Origin: JBAZOO01 sp041648735
GTDB lineage: Bacteria; Verrucomicrobiota; Lentisphaeria; Oligosphaerales; CAITYL01
DNA length: 64,000 nucleotides
NCBI GenBank assembly: GCA_041648735.1
Contig: JBAZOO010000002.1
Coordinates: 1-64,000 of the forward strand
Direction: 5' to 3'
Under the pieces are notes generated by a model. That model worked only from the letters and a program-made list of their open reading frames with translations, was not told the origin of the DNA and did not search any database. The position numbers and the translations under genes were made by a program. Position 1 is the first letter of the stretch. The number at the start of each line of letters is the position of its first letter. Shown piece by piece: positions 8,456-16,414 of this stretch.

Positions 8456-9259
8456 TCATTCGGGCACTGGCGCCATCCGGGGCACCGGTTCGATGCCGCT
8501 GGGGTTGTAGTCTGGCGGCAGGTCGCCGCGGGTTCCGCGGCGGCCGCCGCCTTCCCGCCGGGCCTCGTCACCACGTCCTTCCATCAGGCGCTGGCGGGCG
8601 GCGCGCCAGCGTTCCCGGATTGCGTCATCCATGACTGGCGGCGTGGCCGTGGCCTCCGGGGCTTTGGCGGCGGTGGTGGTGGCGGTGGTGGCCACCGCCG
8701 GTTTTTCGGTGGTTGGTGGGGCGCTGGCTCGCGTGGTTTCGGCCTCGCCGCCGCCGGCCCGCCGCCGCCGGCTTTCGGGGCTGCTGGGATCCAGCCGCAG
8801 CACCGCCTCCTCGCCGCGGCGCTGGAGGACGACGCGGTCCAGCGCCAGTTCGCGCAAGGTGAAGCCGTTGGCCAGCGTCTGGCCGAGGGCGCAGAACTGG
8901 GTTTTGCCGCCGGTGGCGGCACTCTGCCGTTCCAGGATCAGGGCGCCTTGGACCGCGCCGGCGCGAACGATGCCGACCAGTTCCATGTCCGCCCGGCGGC
9001 CCGGGTCGGCGGCGGCGGTCCCGGCCGCGCCGCGGTTCGGGGAAAAGGGGTTTTTCTCCGTCAGGATGGTGACGGCGGCGCTCTCGCCAAGCTCGCGCCG
9101 GTGGCGGTCGGCGGCGGCGGCGGTGGCCGGGCTGACGGCCGGCGGCGGCAGGGATGCCGGCGACTCCGATGGCGCCGGCGTGAACCGCAGGTTCAGCACG
9201 GCGAAGGTGCCGGCCGTGGCGGCCAGGAGGAAACAGAGCAGGATGTGGAGCGGTTTCAT
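8456..9259 (-). CDS. GspC/PilP-like type II secretion protein
   Basis: A 267-residue protein with a single N-terminal membrane helix (LHILLCFLLAATAGTFAVL), a Pro/Ala linker, and an HR-like beta domain. That domain holds NPFSPNRG, MELVGIVRAGAVQGALIL and ALGQTLANGFTLREL, about residues 70-155. This layout matches GspC, which connects the inner-membrane platform to the secretin. A PDZ or coiled-coil C-terminus is absent; instead there is a long low-complexity Arg/Gly/Thr/Pro tail. Its stop and the upstream gspM-like stop/start region overlap at 9256-9259 (ATGA). Placement next to gspD supports the role. Confidence 0.7.
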   Translation of the reverse strand: MKPLHILLCFLLAATAGTFAVLNLRFTPAPSESPASLPPPAVSPATAAAADRHRRELGESAAVTILTEKNPFSPNRGAAGTAAADPGRRADMELVGIVRAGAVQGALILERQSAATGGKTQFCALGQTLANGFTLRELALDRVVLQRRGEEAVLRLDPSSPESRRRRAGGGEAETTRASAPPTTEKPAVATTATTTAAKAPEATATPPVMDDAIRERWRAARQRLMEGRGDEARREGGGRRGTRGDLPPDYNPSGIEPVPRMAPVPE

Positions 9260-9852
9260 GGCCGGCCCTCCCCGGCGGCGGCCAGTTCCGCGACGGCGGG
9301 ATCCGTGAGGGTGACCACCCGCAGGGTGCCGGCCAGGACGATGTTGCGCGGCGCCCGCGGGTTGTCCGGCCGCAGGGTGCAGCGTTGCCAGTGGAACTGG
9401 GGCTTGGCCTTGGCCAGTTCCGCGAGGAAGCGGGCAATCCCCTCCATCGGCTCGGTGGCGCCGACCGTGAGTTCGAGGACGCCGACCCCTTCACCGCCTT
9501 GGGAGGTGGCCCGCACTTCGCCCAAGGTGGTGAGGCGGATGCCGGCCTGGCGGGCGGCTTCCTCGACGATTTTGCCCAGCGCCGTTTCGGCGTTGCCATG
9601 GCGGGCGGGGATCCAGCAGTCGTCGTGGTTCGCCTGGAACTTGGCCCGGCGCGTCTGCCGGGCCGCCGCCTGGGCTTGGGCCTGGCGGAGGTTCTCCCGC
9701 TGGACGGCGAGCTGGTTCCGGGCCTGGGAGACGCGGGCCGCCGTCGGGGCCAGGCGCACGGCCGCAACCGTGCCGGCGCCGAGGAGCAGGGCCGCCGCCG
9801 CGATGGCCACGGTCTGGCGGGGAGTGAGTTGGCTGCGGGTGGCCGGGTTCAT
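9256..9852 (-). CDS. GspM/PilO-like type II secretion protein
   Basis: A 198-residue protein with one N-terminal membrane helix (TVAIAAAALLLGAGTVAAV). A coiled-coil-prone segment (ARNQLAVQRENLRQAQAQAA) follows, then a ferredoxin-like C-terminal domain with the pattern VLELTVGATEPMEGIARFLA. This is the PilO/GspM architecture, which pairs with GspL/PilN at the inner membrane. Start 9852 (MNPATRSQ) is preferred over 9903 because it leaves 16 bp after the upstream gene rather than overlapping it. Sequence similarity in this family is weak, so the call leans on architecture and position. Confidence 0.7.
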   Translation of the reverse strand: MNPATRSQLTPRQTVAIAAAALLLGAGTVAAVRLAPTAARVSQARNQLAVQRENLRQAQAQAAARQTRRAKFQANHDDCWIPARHGNAETALGKIVEEAARQAGIRLTTLGEVRATSQGGEGVGVLELTVGATEPMEGIARFLAELAKAKPQFHWQRCTLRPDNPRAPRNIVLAGTLRVVTLTDPAVAELAAAGEGRP

Positions 9853-9868
9853 GCGGCGGAAATCCTCG

Positions 9869-11149
9869 TCAAGGAACCAGCGGTTCAAGCCGGTCCAGGG
9901 CAAGCTCGGGCGTCGTGCGCTTCAGTTTCAGGGAAAGCTGGGTGGTGCCGTCGGGGTTCCGGCGTTTGTTGACGGTGTCGATGGTGAAGAGTGGCGAGTT
10001 GGCGAGCTGTTCCATCAGGGCATCATCCGACTCGCCGCGGGCGCGGAGATCCACGTCGCTCCGGTTGTCCGCGCTGGTGAAGGAGGCGAGCCACATCTCG
10101 TCCGGCAGCCGCTGGGCGAGGAAGGCGAGCACCGGCAGGAGGTCCGGGTCGCCGGCGGCGACCGCACTGGCCCGCTCCAGCAGGTCATCGAGCGCCGCAT
10201 GGCGGGTGCGTTCCAGTTGGAGCTGTTTGAGGTGGTTGCCGGCCGCGGTGCGTTCCGCCGCCAGCGCCGCGATCCGGGCGCGGCCATCGAGCCACCAGCG
10301 GCCGGCCAGCAGCAGGGCGAGCAAGGCGGCCAAAACCCCGAAACTGGCGGTGGCGAGCTTCCAGCCGCGGTAGCGGCGGGGCTGGAGCGTAGCCGGCAGC
10401 GGCAGCAGTCCGGCATGGTCGGCCAGGCAGGCACCGTCGAGAGTGGCGGCGCCGAGCAGCAGGGCGGTGAGCAGCGCTCCGTCCGCCGGGAAATCGGGAG
10501 GGAGTTCCACTTTGCCGCCCGGCGGGGCCAGCCGTTCCGGCGTGGGCACCGCCTTGGGGTCGGCGGCAGGCTTGAGCTGGCGGCAGCCGTCGGTGCCGGG
10601 GGCGAGCAGGGTTGCCTCGGGGTCGGCGGCGGGCAGGGCGACGTCCTTGCCGGCGAGGAGCGGGTCAATGGCCATCCAGGGGAGGAGCACGGCGTCAAGG
10701 GTGAGGCCGGCCGCCGCCAGCCCTTCCAGCAGGCGCTCCCAATCCGCCCGGGGGAGCGCGGCCACCCGGATGCGGCAGGGGCCGGCCTTGCCATGGTCTT
10801 CCACCACGCGCCAAGTCCAAGCCACATCGGCCAGCGGACACGGCAGATGCAGCGGCAGCTCCTGTTCCAGCGCCAACGTCAGGTCGGCGGGGGCCAGCCG
10901 GCGGACGGGGAGGTTGAACTCCGTGCAGAACAGCCCCGGCAGATGCCCGCCCGCGACCGCCACCAGGGTGCCGGCCGGATTCAAGGCGCGGGCCAGCTTG
11001 CCGAGCTTGGCGGGGAGCGGTTCCGGCCCGCTTTCCCGGGCGACGGCCCGGACGTGGAGCCGGTTTCCGGCGCGGGCCAGGCTCAGCCCCGCGGCCTGGC
11101 CGGCGGCATCCCAGCTATAGCTTACACAAGCATTTGGATTCCAAGCCAT
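9869..11149 (-). CDS. GspL/PilN-like type II secretion assembly protein
   Basis: A 426-residue protein. The N-terminal ~270 residues look like a degenerate actin-fold cytoplasmic domain of GspL/PilM type (LTLALEQELPLHLP, CRIRVAALPRADWERLLEGL). A membrane helix follows (ASFGVLAALLALLLAGRWWL), then a coiled coil and a PilN-like periplasmic domain ending LSLKLKRTTPELALDRLEPL. It should recruit GspE and bind the GspM-like protein. ATG 11149 is chosen because the longer form to 11302 overlaps gspK and reads as basic, non-coding sequence. This leaves 137 bp (11150-11286) with no gene. Confidence 0.72.
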   Translation of the reverse strand: MAWNPNACVSYSWDAAGQAAGLSLARAGNRLHVRAVARESGPEPLPAKLGKLARALNPAGTLVAVAGGHLPGLFCTEFNLPVRRLAPADLTLALEQELPLHLPCPLADVAWTWRVVEDHGKAGPCRIRVAALPRADWERLLEGLAAAGLTLDAVLLPWMAIDPLLAGKDVALPAADPEATLLAPGTDGCRQLKPAADPKAVPTPERLAPPGGKVELPPDFPADGALLTALLLGAATLDGACLADHAGLLPLPATLQPRRYRGWKLATASFGVLAALLALLLAGRWWLDGRARIAALAAERTAAGNHLKQLQLERTRHAALDDLLERASAVAAGDPDLLPVLAFLAQRLPDEMWLASFTSADNRSDVDLRARGESDDALMEQLANSPLFTIDTVNKRRNPDGTTQLSLKLKRTTPELALDRLEPLVP

Positions 11150-11286
11150 TCCGTGATTCCAGCCGGGCGGTCCCGGAGAGCAGGCGTCATCCTCCCCAAA
11201 GTGTGCCGCAAATCCACTGCCGCGCAATATAAGCCGTGTTGCCCAAATGCGAACCGCCGTAGCGGAACTCCGCCCGCGGCCCGGGC

Positions 11287-12261
11287 TCACTGCCATTGCC
11301 ATTCATGGTAACGCAAAAAGGGGGAAGCCATTGTGCGGTCGGCGCGGAAGGAGGCCACCAGGGTGCGGCCCGGCCGGCCTTCGCCGGCGGTGGCGGTGGC
11401 GGTGACCGTGTAATAGCCGGACTCGCGGAAGAGGAATTCCTGGCGCAGGCGGCTGCGGAGGCTGGCGTCGAGGCTGGATTCGAGGGGGATCGCCTCCTCC
11501 TGCCAGCGCCGGCGCGCGTCGAGCACGGTCTTGGCCGCGGTCTCGTCCAGCCCCAGCCGGGCGCGGAGCAGCCGTTCCGTCGCGGTGAAGAAGGAGGGCC
11601 TCAAGCTGGGTGCTGGCCGGGCCAGGCCGGGGGGTGGGACGAGGCGCAGCTCCGGCAGCCGTCCGCTCCCGGGATCCGCCGGGAAGAAGTCGGCGGCGCC
11701 GGGGATCCAGAGCAATTCCTCGCGGAATTGTGGCTGGGCATTGCGTGGCAGCGGCGCCTGACCGGCCCGGGCGTAGTCTTCCCGTTCGAGTCCGTGGCGG
11801 CGCACCAGGTCGTCGGTGTCGCTGTAGTCCTGGATCTTGTCCAGCAGGTCGGTGAACGCCTCGCGCCGGGCGGGTTCGCGGCTGAACAGGTCGCCCAGCG
11901 TCTGGAGGCCGGCAGTGCCGGCCGCCGCCAGGTTCAAGTCCCAGCCGGAGGCCATGTCGGTGATCGTGACGGTGCAGTCGCCGTCCGCCCGCGGGAACCG
12001 ATGGGCCACGCCGTCCGCCCGGAAGCGCTCCCGGCTGTCGAGGCCGGTTGGGGTGGTGGGCTGGTCGAGGGTGCGGTCGGGGTAGGCCGTGATGTCCTGG
12101 AGCAGCAGCCACTGGGTGCGGTTGACGGCGCTTTCCGCAAGCCAGGCCGCCCGTTCCTGGTCATTGGCGGTGTGGGCCATGCCCGCGGCGAGCTGCGATT
12201 CGGAGACCGTGGCGCCGGCCAGCAGCGCCGCCAGGGCGAGGATGGCAAGGACAATGATCAT
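11287..12261 (-). CDS. gspK: Type II secretion minor pseudopilin GspK
   Basis: A 324-residue protein whose N-terminal hydrophobic helix (MIIVLAILALAALLAGATVS) leads into AAWLAESAVNRTQW, typical of GspK. A large helical insert with a DYSDTDDL-type segment and a C-terminal alpha/beta part ending YYTVTATATAGEGRPGRTL are also GspK-like. GspK caps the pseudopilus tip with GspI and GspJ. The protein begins straight in the helix: no basic leader with a Gly before the cleavage site is visible from this ATG, which overlaps the gspJ stop (12258-12261). Confidence 0.8.
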   Translation of the reverse strand: MIIVLAILALAALLAGATVSESQLAAGMAHTANDQERAAWLAESAVNRTQWLLLQDITAYPDRTLDQPTTPTGLDSRERFRADGVAHRFPRADGDCTVTITDMASGWDLNLAAAGTAGLQTLGDLFSREPARREAFTDLLDKIQDYSDTDDLVRRHGLEREDYARAGQAPLPRNAQPQFREELLWIPGAADFFPADPGSGRLPELRLVPPPGLARPAPSLRPSFFTATERLLRARLGLDETAAKTVLDARRRWQEEAIPLESSLDASLRSRLRQEFLFRESGYYTVTATATAGEGRPGRTLVASFRADRTMASPFLRYHEWQWQ

Positions 12262-12914
12262 GGAATTGCCTCCAGGCGGACGCCGTGGCTGGTGCGCCGG
12301 CCGCCGCCGGCGGTCCGCCGCAGCCAGCGTTCGACCTGGCCGTCCTGCCAGCGGACTTCGAGCTGGATGGCCAGGGGCAGGTTCGGGTTTTTCCCCTCGT
12401 CCCAGTCGTTGGTCCAGCGGATTTCGTTCCCGCTCCGGTCGGCATAGAGGAAGGAAATGGCTTCGACGCCTTCGGCCAGGGCTTCCTCCTGGGTGTCGGC
12501 GGCGGTGGCTGGGGGGGGCAGCCAGGCGGCGAAGGGGCGGGGGCGGTAGAGTGCGCGCAACTCATTGTCCTGCACGTACAAGCAAAGGAAGCGCAGCCCG
12601 CCGGCCGCGGCGTCGCCGACGCGGTGGCGGTAGGCGAGGAGCAGGGTGGCCGGGTCGCCGCTGAACACCGGGCGCTCGGTGCGGCTGTCGCGGTCGGGCC
12701 AGGTGAAGGGCACGGCGTTGCGGAAGGCCAGCCCCACGGCCGTGTCGATGGCCTGGCATTCGGCCAGCCGGCGGCTGTGGCGGCTGACGGTTTCCCAGCT
12801 CTTCTGCACGGCGGCGATGCCGAAGCCGGCGGCGAGAAGGAGCAGGGCGAAGATCGCCACCGCGAGGAGCAGTTCCAGGAGGGTATAGCGCCGTTGCCGC
12901 GGAGTTGCCATCAC
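12258..12914 (-). CDS. gspJ: Type II secretion minor pseudopilin GspJ
   Basis: A 218-residue pseudopilin. The N-terminus MMATPRQRRYTLLELLLAVA is a prepilin-peptidase site with basic leader, conserved Glu at +5 and a long hydrophobic helix. The cleavage position would be R|Y rather than the usual G|F. The globular part includes AISFLYADRSGNEIRWTNDW and a C-terminal beta region, as in GspJ. It overlaps gspI by 4 bp (12911-12914) and gspK by 4 bp. Confidence 0.85.
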   Translation of the reverse strand: MMATPRQRRYTLLELLLAVAIFALLLLAAGFGIAAVQKSWETVSRHSRRLAECQAIDTAVGLAFRNAVPFTWPDRDSRTERPVFSGDPATLLLAYRHRVGDAAAGGLRFLCLYVQDNELRALYRPRPFAAWLPPPATAADTQEEALAEGVEAISFLYADRSGNEIRWTNDWDEGKNPNLPLAIQLEVRWQDGQVERWLRRTAGGGRRTSHGVRLEAIP

Positions 12915-13309
12915 TCAAGGTCCTCGCTCCGCAACAGCATGTCCACGGTTGCGGCGTCCACCGTTTGCCCATCCTGGATCAGGTCCACGGTGACGGTCGC
13001 CAGCCGCCACTGGCCTTGGACGGCGGGCACGCCGGCCGGCAATCCCTCGGGTTCCGCCACGGTGCAGGCGGCGCGCCAGCCGGGATAGTCGAACACCGTT
13101 GCCGGCAGCGGCGCCTTGGGGCCGGCCAGGAGATGGAACTCCAGCGCCTGCGCCAGTCGGTGTTGCCGGTTCCAGGCATCCCGCGCCTTTGCCACCCGGA
13201 GCACGGCGGTGTTCTGGAGCGCCATGGCCGCCAGCAGGCCGATGGCCAGCACGGCCAGGGCCAGCACGACTTCGAGCAGGGTGAAGGGGCGGGCGCCGTT
13301 CATGGTCAC
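12911..13309 (-). CDS. gspI: Type II secretion minor pseudopilin GspI
   Basis: A 132-residue pseudopilin with leader MTMNGARP followed by FTLLEVVLALAVLAIGLLAA. The conserved Glu at +5 is present, and the residue before Phe is Pro instead of Gly. The small size and a conserved-looking QNTAVLRVAKARD segment after the helix fit GspI, which nucleates the tip complex with GspJ and GspK. It overlaps gspH by 4 bp (13306-13309). Confidence 0.82.
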   Translation of the reverse strand: MTMNGARPFTLLEVVLALAVLAIGLLAAMALQNTAVLRVAKARDAWNRQHRLAQALEFHLLAGPKAPLPATVFDYPGWRAACTVAEPEGLPAGVPAVQGQWRLATVTVDLIQDGQTVDAATVDMLLRSEDLE

Positions 13310-13761
13310 TCCGCCTCCTCGTGGACCGTGGGTTGGCCGGTGAGCGGCGACACGGCAATCCGCAGCGCCTGGCCGCCCTGGCCCAGGCGCAGCCGCGGGC
13401 CGGCGCCGGTGCCGTCGGGGAAGAAGCGGATGGCCGGGGCGGCCCCGTCCGGGGCGGCGGCACCCTCGACTTGCAGCTCCATGCCGTCCGGGATCTGGAG
13501 GGCCGCGAAGTCGTCGCCGGCGCCCCGTTCCAGCCGGCGCCCGTCGTTGCGCACCGAAATTTGGCGTTCCACCCCGCGCACCATCGCTTCGCGCCGGGCC
13601 TCATCCAGGAAGACCCGCACCTCGCCGGCGGCGGCCGCGAGGGAGAGGAAGGCCGGCTGCCGCCCGACCGCCACGGTCGCCAGCCCCGCCAGCAGCAGCA
13701 GGATGGCCAGCACCGCGACCAGCTCGACCAAGGTGAAGCCGTGCCGCCGGAGCGATCCCAT
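13306..13761 (-). CDS. gspH: Type II secretion minor pseudopilin GspH
   Basis: A 151-residue pseudopilin starting MGSLRRHGFTLVELVAVLAI, the one member of the operon with the canonical G|F cleavage site and Glu at +5. The globular domain has VRVFLDEARREAMVRGV and a beta region ending GQPTVHEEAE, as in GspH/FimT. ATG 13761 is used; ATG 13773 would add four residues. It lies 17 bp after gspG. Confidence 0.82.
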   Translation of the reverse strand: MGSLRRHGFTLVELVAVLAILLLLAGLATVAVGRQPAFLSLAAAAGEVRVFLDEARREAMVRGVERQISVRNDGRRLERGAGDDFAALQIPDGMELQVEGAAAPDGAAPAIRFFPDGTGAGPRLRLGQGGQALRIAVSPLTGQPTVHEEAE

Positions 13762-13778
13762 GGCGCCGGGCATCCCCC

Positions 13779-14195
13779 CTATTTCTCCGCCTCGGCCCAG
13801 TTGCCGATGTCGGCGGCCGTGCCGCTGCCGCCCGGCTGGCCGTCGCTGCCATAGCTGAGGATGTCGAAGCGGCCATGGGTGCCGGGGACGATGAGCGTGA
13901 AGTCGCCGTCCCACGGATCTTTGGGCAGCAGGTTCTGGCTCAGGTAGGGGCCGTTCCATTTCCGGGAACCGTCCACATTGCGGACCAGCTCCTCCAGCGA
14001 CTTGGGCAGCCGCCCCACGTCGAGCTGGTAGGCCAGCGCGGCCTGTTCCAGCATTTTCACCTGGGTCTTGGCCGCCTTGACCTTCGAGTTCTCCAGATAG
14101 GTGAAATAGGCGGGGGTGGCAATGGCCGCCAGCAAGGCGAGGATGGCCAGCACCACCAGCATTTCCATGAGCGTGAATGGGCGTGACTGGAGCAT
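13779..14195 (-). CDS. gspG: Type II secretion major pseudopilin GspG
   Basis: A 138-residue major pseudopilin. After MLQSRP comes FTLMEMLVVLAILALLAAIA, then the GspG-specific sections: a helix with KVKAAKTQVKMLEQAALAYQ, the LDVGRLPKSLEELV loop, and the C-terminal LLPKDPWDGDF and YGSDGQPGGSGTAADI calcium-loop region. The residue before Phe is Pro rather than Gly. GAAGG precedes ATG 14195; ATG 14213 is an alternative overlapping the upstream gene by a few bases. Confidence 0.92.
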   Translation of the reverse strand: MLQSRPFTLMEMLVVLAILALLAAIATPAYFTYLENSKVKAAKTQVKMLEQAALAYQLDVGRLPKSLEELVRNVDGSRKWNGPYLSQNLLPKDPWDGDFTLIVPGTHGRFDILSYGSDGQPGGSGTAADIGNWAEAEK

Positions 14196-14206
14196 GGGTT
14201 CGGCCT

Positions 14207-15124
14207 TCACCATTTCTCGAACAGTTCGTCGTCGTACTGGCCGCGGTGGGCGTCCCACCAGGCCTTGGCTTGCGCATAGTCCTTGAACGACTGGGAGACG
14301 AAGAACTCCACCGTCTCCGCCACTTCGGCACGCACCTTCGGATCCTTGTCCTTCAGCCCTTCCAGGAGGATGTCCATGGTCGCCGGCGACGGTTGGCCGC
14401 GCAGCAGCTCCACGCCCTTCAAACGCACAACCGGGCTGCTTGATTGTAGGGCCGCCTGCAAAACGGGGCGTTGGACTTCCGCCGGCTTCGCCGCCAGCAG
14501 GTCGAAGGCCTCCTGGCGCACCTCGGCTTCGCGGTCGCCGATGGCGGCGGCGAGGGCCTCGGCCGCCACCTTCGCCTCGAGGCCGCCCAAGGCGCGGATG
14601 GCCGCCAGGCGCACGTCCGGGTCTTCATCCTTGATGGCGGTCTGGACCAGCGGCGCGATTTCGGCCGCGGCGTAGTCCTCCAGGCATTCCATGGCGGCCC
14701 GGCGCAGATCCGGATCCTTCTCCAGCAAGGCCTGGCGCACAATCTCCAGCACGTCCGGGTGGCAGATCTCGCGCAGGGAAAGCAAGGCGTCGAGGCGCTT
14801 GTCCGGATCGGCGCTGGCCCAGGCGGCCTTGGCCTGCCGCAGTTCCCCGGCCTCCTCCTCGGTCAGGGGGCGGTAGGTACGGCGCTCCACGGGCGGCTTC
14901 TTTGCCGTGGCCTTCAGTGCCAGGGGGATGCGGCTGGCCAGGGTCGGGGGCTGCTTGGGCTTTGCCGGCTCAACCGGCGCGGGGCGCGCCGCTGCCGGCG
15001 GGGGCTTGCCGCCAGCCGCGGTTTCCGCCGGCGGCCGGTGACGCCACCACCAGCCGCTGACAGCGACCGCCGCCAGCCCCACTGCCAACCCCAGAAAAAG
15101 TGGTCGCCGCCATTTATTCCGCAT
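14207..15124 (-). CDS. HEAT-repeat membrane-anchored protein at the head of the secretion operon
   Basis: A 305-residue protein. One N-terminal membrane helix (FLGLAVGLAAVAVSGWWW) is followed by a Pro/Ala/Lys linker and then four to five HEAT-like repeats (about 110-265), for example LEKDPDLRRAAMECLEDYAA and IKDEDPDVRLAAIRALGGLE. The topology suggests repeats on the periplasmic side. It is not a standard Gsp component. It is the first gene of the secretion operon and ends 11 bp before gspG, so a role in assembly or substrate handling is an inference from position. A GTG at 15145 could extend it by seven residues. Confidence 0.7.
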   Translation of the reverse strand: MRNKWRRPLFLGLAVGLAAVAVSGWWWRHRPPAETAAGGKPPPAAARPAPVEPAKPKQPPTLASRIPLALKATAKKPPVERRTYRPLTEEEAGELRQAKAAWASADPDKRLDALLSLREICHPDVLEIVRQALLEKDPDLRRAAMECLEDYAAAEIAPLVQTAIKDEDPDVRLAAIRALGGLEAKVAAEALAAAIGDREAEVRQEAFDLLAAKPAEVQRPVLQAALQSSSPVVRLKGVELLRGQPSPATMDILLEGLKDKDPKVRAEVAETVEFFVSQSFKDYAQAKAWWDAHRGQYDDELFEKW

Positions 15125-15202
15125 CGCCAGCCGTCCTTTCCGCACGTCTGATTGCCGGGGTTCCGTAACCTACCCTGCCCGCCAACGAATGCAAAACCGG
15201 AA

Positions 15203-15230
15203 CGGGGGCCTTGGCAAGCCAAGGCCCCCG
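15203..15230 (-). terminator. Hairpin terminator after cysteine-rich paralogue 1
   Basis: A 13-bp perfect inverted repeat (CGGGGGCCTTGGC, 2-nt loop, GCCAAGGCCCCCG). On the minus strand it is followed by GTTCCGGTTTTG. It lies about 40 bp after the stop of the gene at 15270-15983. It also separates that gene from the secretion operon downstream. Confidence 0.8.
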
Positions 15231-15269
15231 TCGTGGGCGGCCGCCGGGGTCAGCCCGGGGCGATGTCAC

Positions 15270-15983
15270 TCATCCATCATGCATGTCTTGAAAGATGTTA
15301 GGGTACTTCTTGGTCAGGTACTCCATGAGGACGGCATCCAGCTTATCGCAGGGCGTGGACTGCTCGGTGCATTGCGGGCAGTAGGGGTTGCCGACCTGGG
15401 AGCCGTAGAGCTTCTTGGTCAGGCTGTCGTCGCGGCGCACCTTGATGTCGGTGATGGCGACTTCGCCGTAGCACCACACTTCCCAGAGGTCTGTCCCCAC
15501 GCCGGAGAGGGAGGTGAAGCCATACTTGCAGTCGCGCTTGCCGGTCAGGACGAACCAGCCGAGATCGAATTGGCCCAGGTGAATTGCCAGGGCGATGTCG
15601 TTGCTGCCGAGGCAGAGCAGTTCATAGGCGTCCTCGCCGAGTTCGCCGAAGCTCAGCTTCACGACCGTGCCATGGGCCTTGTCAATCAGGACGATAAAGC
15701 TGCGGTCCGGATCAATGTGCGCGGTCTGGTCGCAGTCGGTGCAGTCGATTTCGGTGTAGCAGAGGGCGGCGTAGACGTCGTACTTGCGGCGGGTCTTGTC
15801 CCACCCGACGCAGGTGGCGCCGTCGTTGGTGAAGTGGATCTTGTCCTGGATTGTCCCCTTGAGGATGACGGCGAGTTCCGACCCAGGAAAACAGGCATCT
15901 CCGGGAAGGAGGCCGCCGTTGGCATTGGCAAAGGCAGTCATGACGGCGGCGCAGAGCGAGAACAGGGCGATGACTTTCTTCAT
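15270..15983 (-). CDS. Secreted cysteine-rich protein, paralogue 1 (unknown function)
   Basis: A 237-residue protein with a clear signal peptide (MKKVIALFSLCAAVMTAFAN). The mature part has eleven cysteines at the same places in all three paralogues, including LCYTEIDCTDCDQ, ELLCLGSND, GKRDCKYG and YCPQCTEQSTPC. Shared stretches include LAVILKGTIQDK near the N-terminus and RRDDSLTKKLY near the C-terminus. The many cysteines suggest a disulfide-bonded extracytoplasmic protein. AGAAGG nine bases before ATG 15983 decides the start; an ATG three codons earlier has none. I do not recognise the family. It lies immediately upstream of the secretion operon on the same strand but with its own terminator. 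Confidence 0.7.
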   Translation of the reverse strand: MKKVIALFSLCAAVMTAFANANGGLLPGDACFPGSELAVILKGTIQDKIHFTNDGATCVGWDKTRRKYDVYAALCYTEIDCTDCDQTAHIDPDRSFIVLIDKAHGTVVKLSFGELGEDAYELLCLGSNDIALAIHLGQFDLGWFVLTGKRDCKYGFTSLSGVGTDLWEVWCYGEVAITDIKVRRDDSLTKKLYGSQVGNPYCPQCTEQSTPCDKLDAVLMEYLTKKYPNIFQDMHDG

Positions 15984-16383
15984 GATTTGCATCCTTCTGC
16001 CTGGGGTTGGGTTTCTTGGCCCTGGTCATCCCCCCCAACGGAATGAAGAGGGCACGTTTTTCGGGAACCTTCGAACCACCAAAAACCACAGATGCCAGAT
16101 CAGGATCTGTCGCTCACCGCAGCCCTCCTTTCCTCCGGTTTGAAGGGTAACCCGGCCGAGTCGGCCTTTCCATAACCCGTTACTAAAAGCGGGGAATGGG
16201 GGAAATGCAAGTTTCTTCCCCGGGTGGCGGGGAAGCGGCGCCCGTCGGCGACGGGGGGATGCACGGCCGTTGCCCGGCGCCCAGGCCCAAGGTTTCGCCG
16301 GGGGCCGCTGGGTGCGGGCAGCCGTTGCCAGCGGCTTTCCAAGAAAACGGGGGCCTTGGCAAGCCAAGGCCCCCGTCTTGGGC
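15840..16383. repeat. 544-bp direct repeat, copy A
   Basis: By eye this segment is identical to 16979-17522 (offset 1139). It covers about 48 N-terminal codons of paralogue 1, its 5' leader and upstream region, and the terminator of paralogue 2. Identity stops at 15839 and 16384. The stretch 15984-16347 holds no gene. Confidence 0.85.
16348..16375 (-). terminator. Hairpin terminator after cysteine-rich paralogue 2
   Basis: The same 28-nt perfect hairpin as at 15203-15230. On the minus strand it is followed by TTTTCTTGG. It lies 40 bp downstream of the stop at 16415. Confidence 0.82.
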
Positions 16384-16414
16384 TGCCGCCGGGGTCAGCC
16401 CGGGGCGATGTCAC

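Noticed and set aside
8368..8574. Longer GspD start at 8574
   Set aside because: The extension overlaps gspC and lacks a signal peptide; ATG 8367 begins a proper secretory signal.
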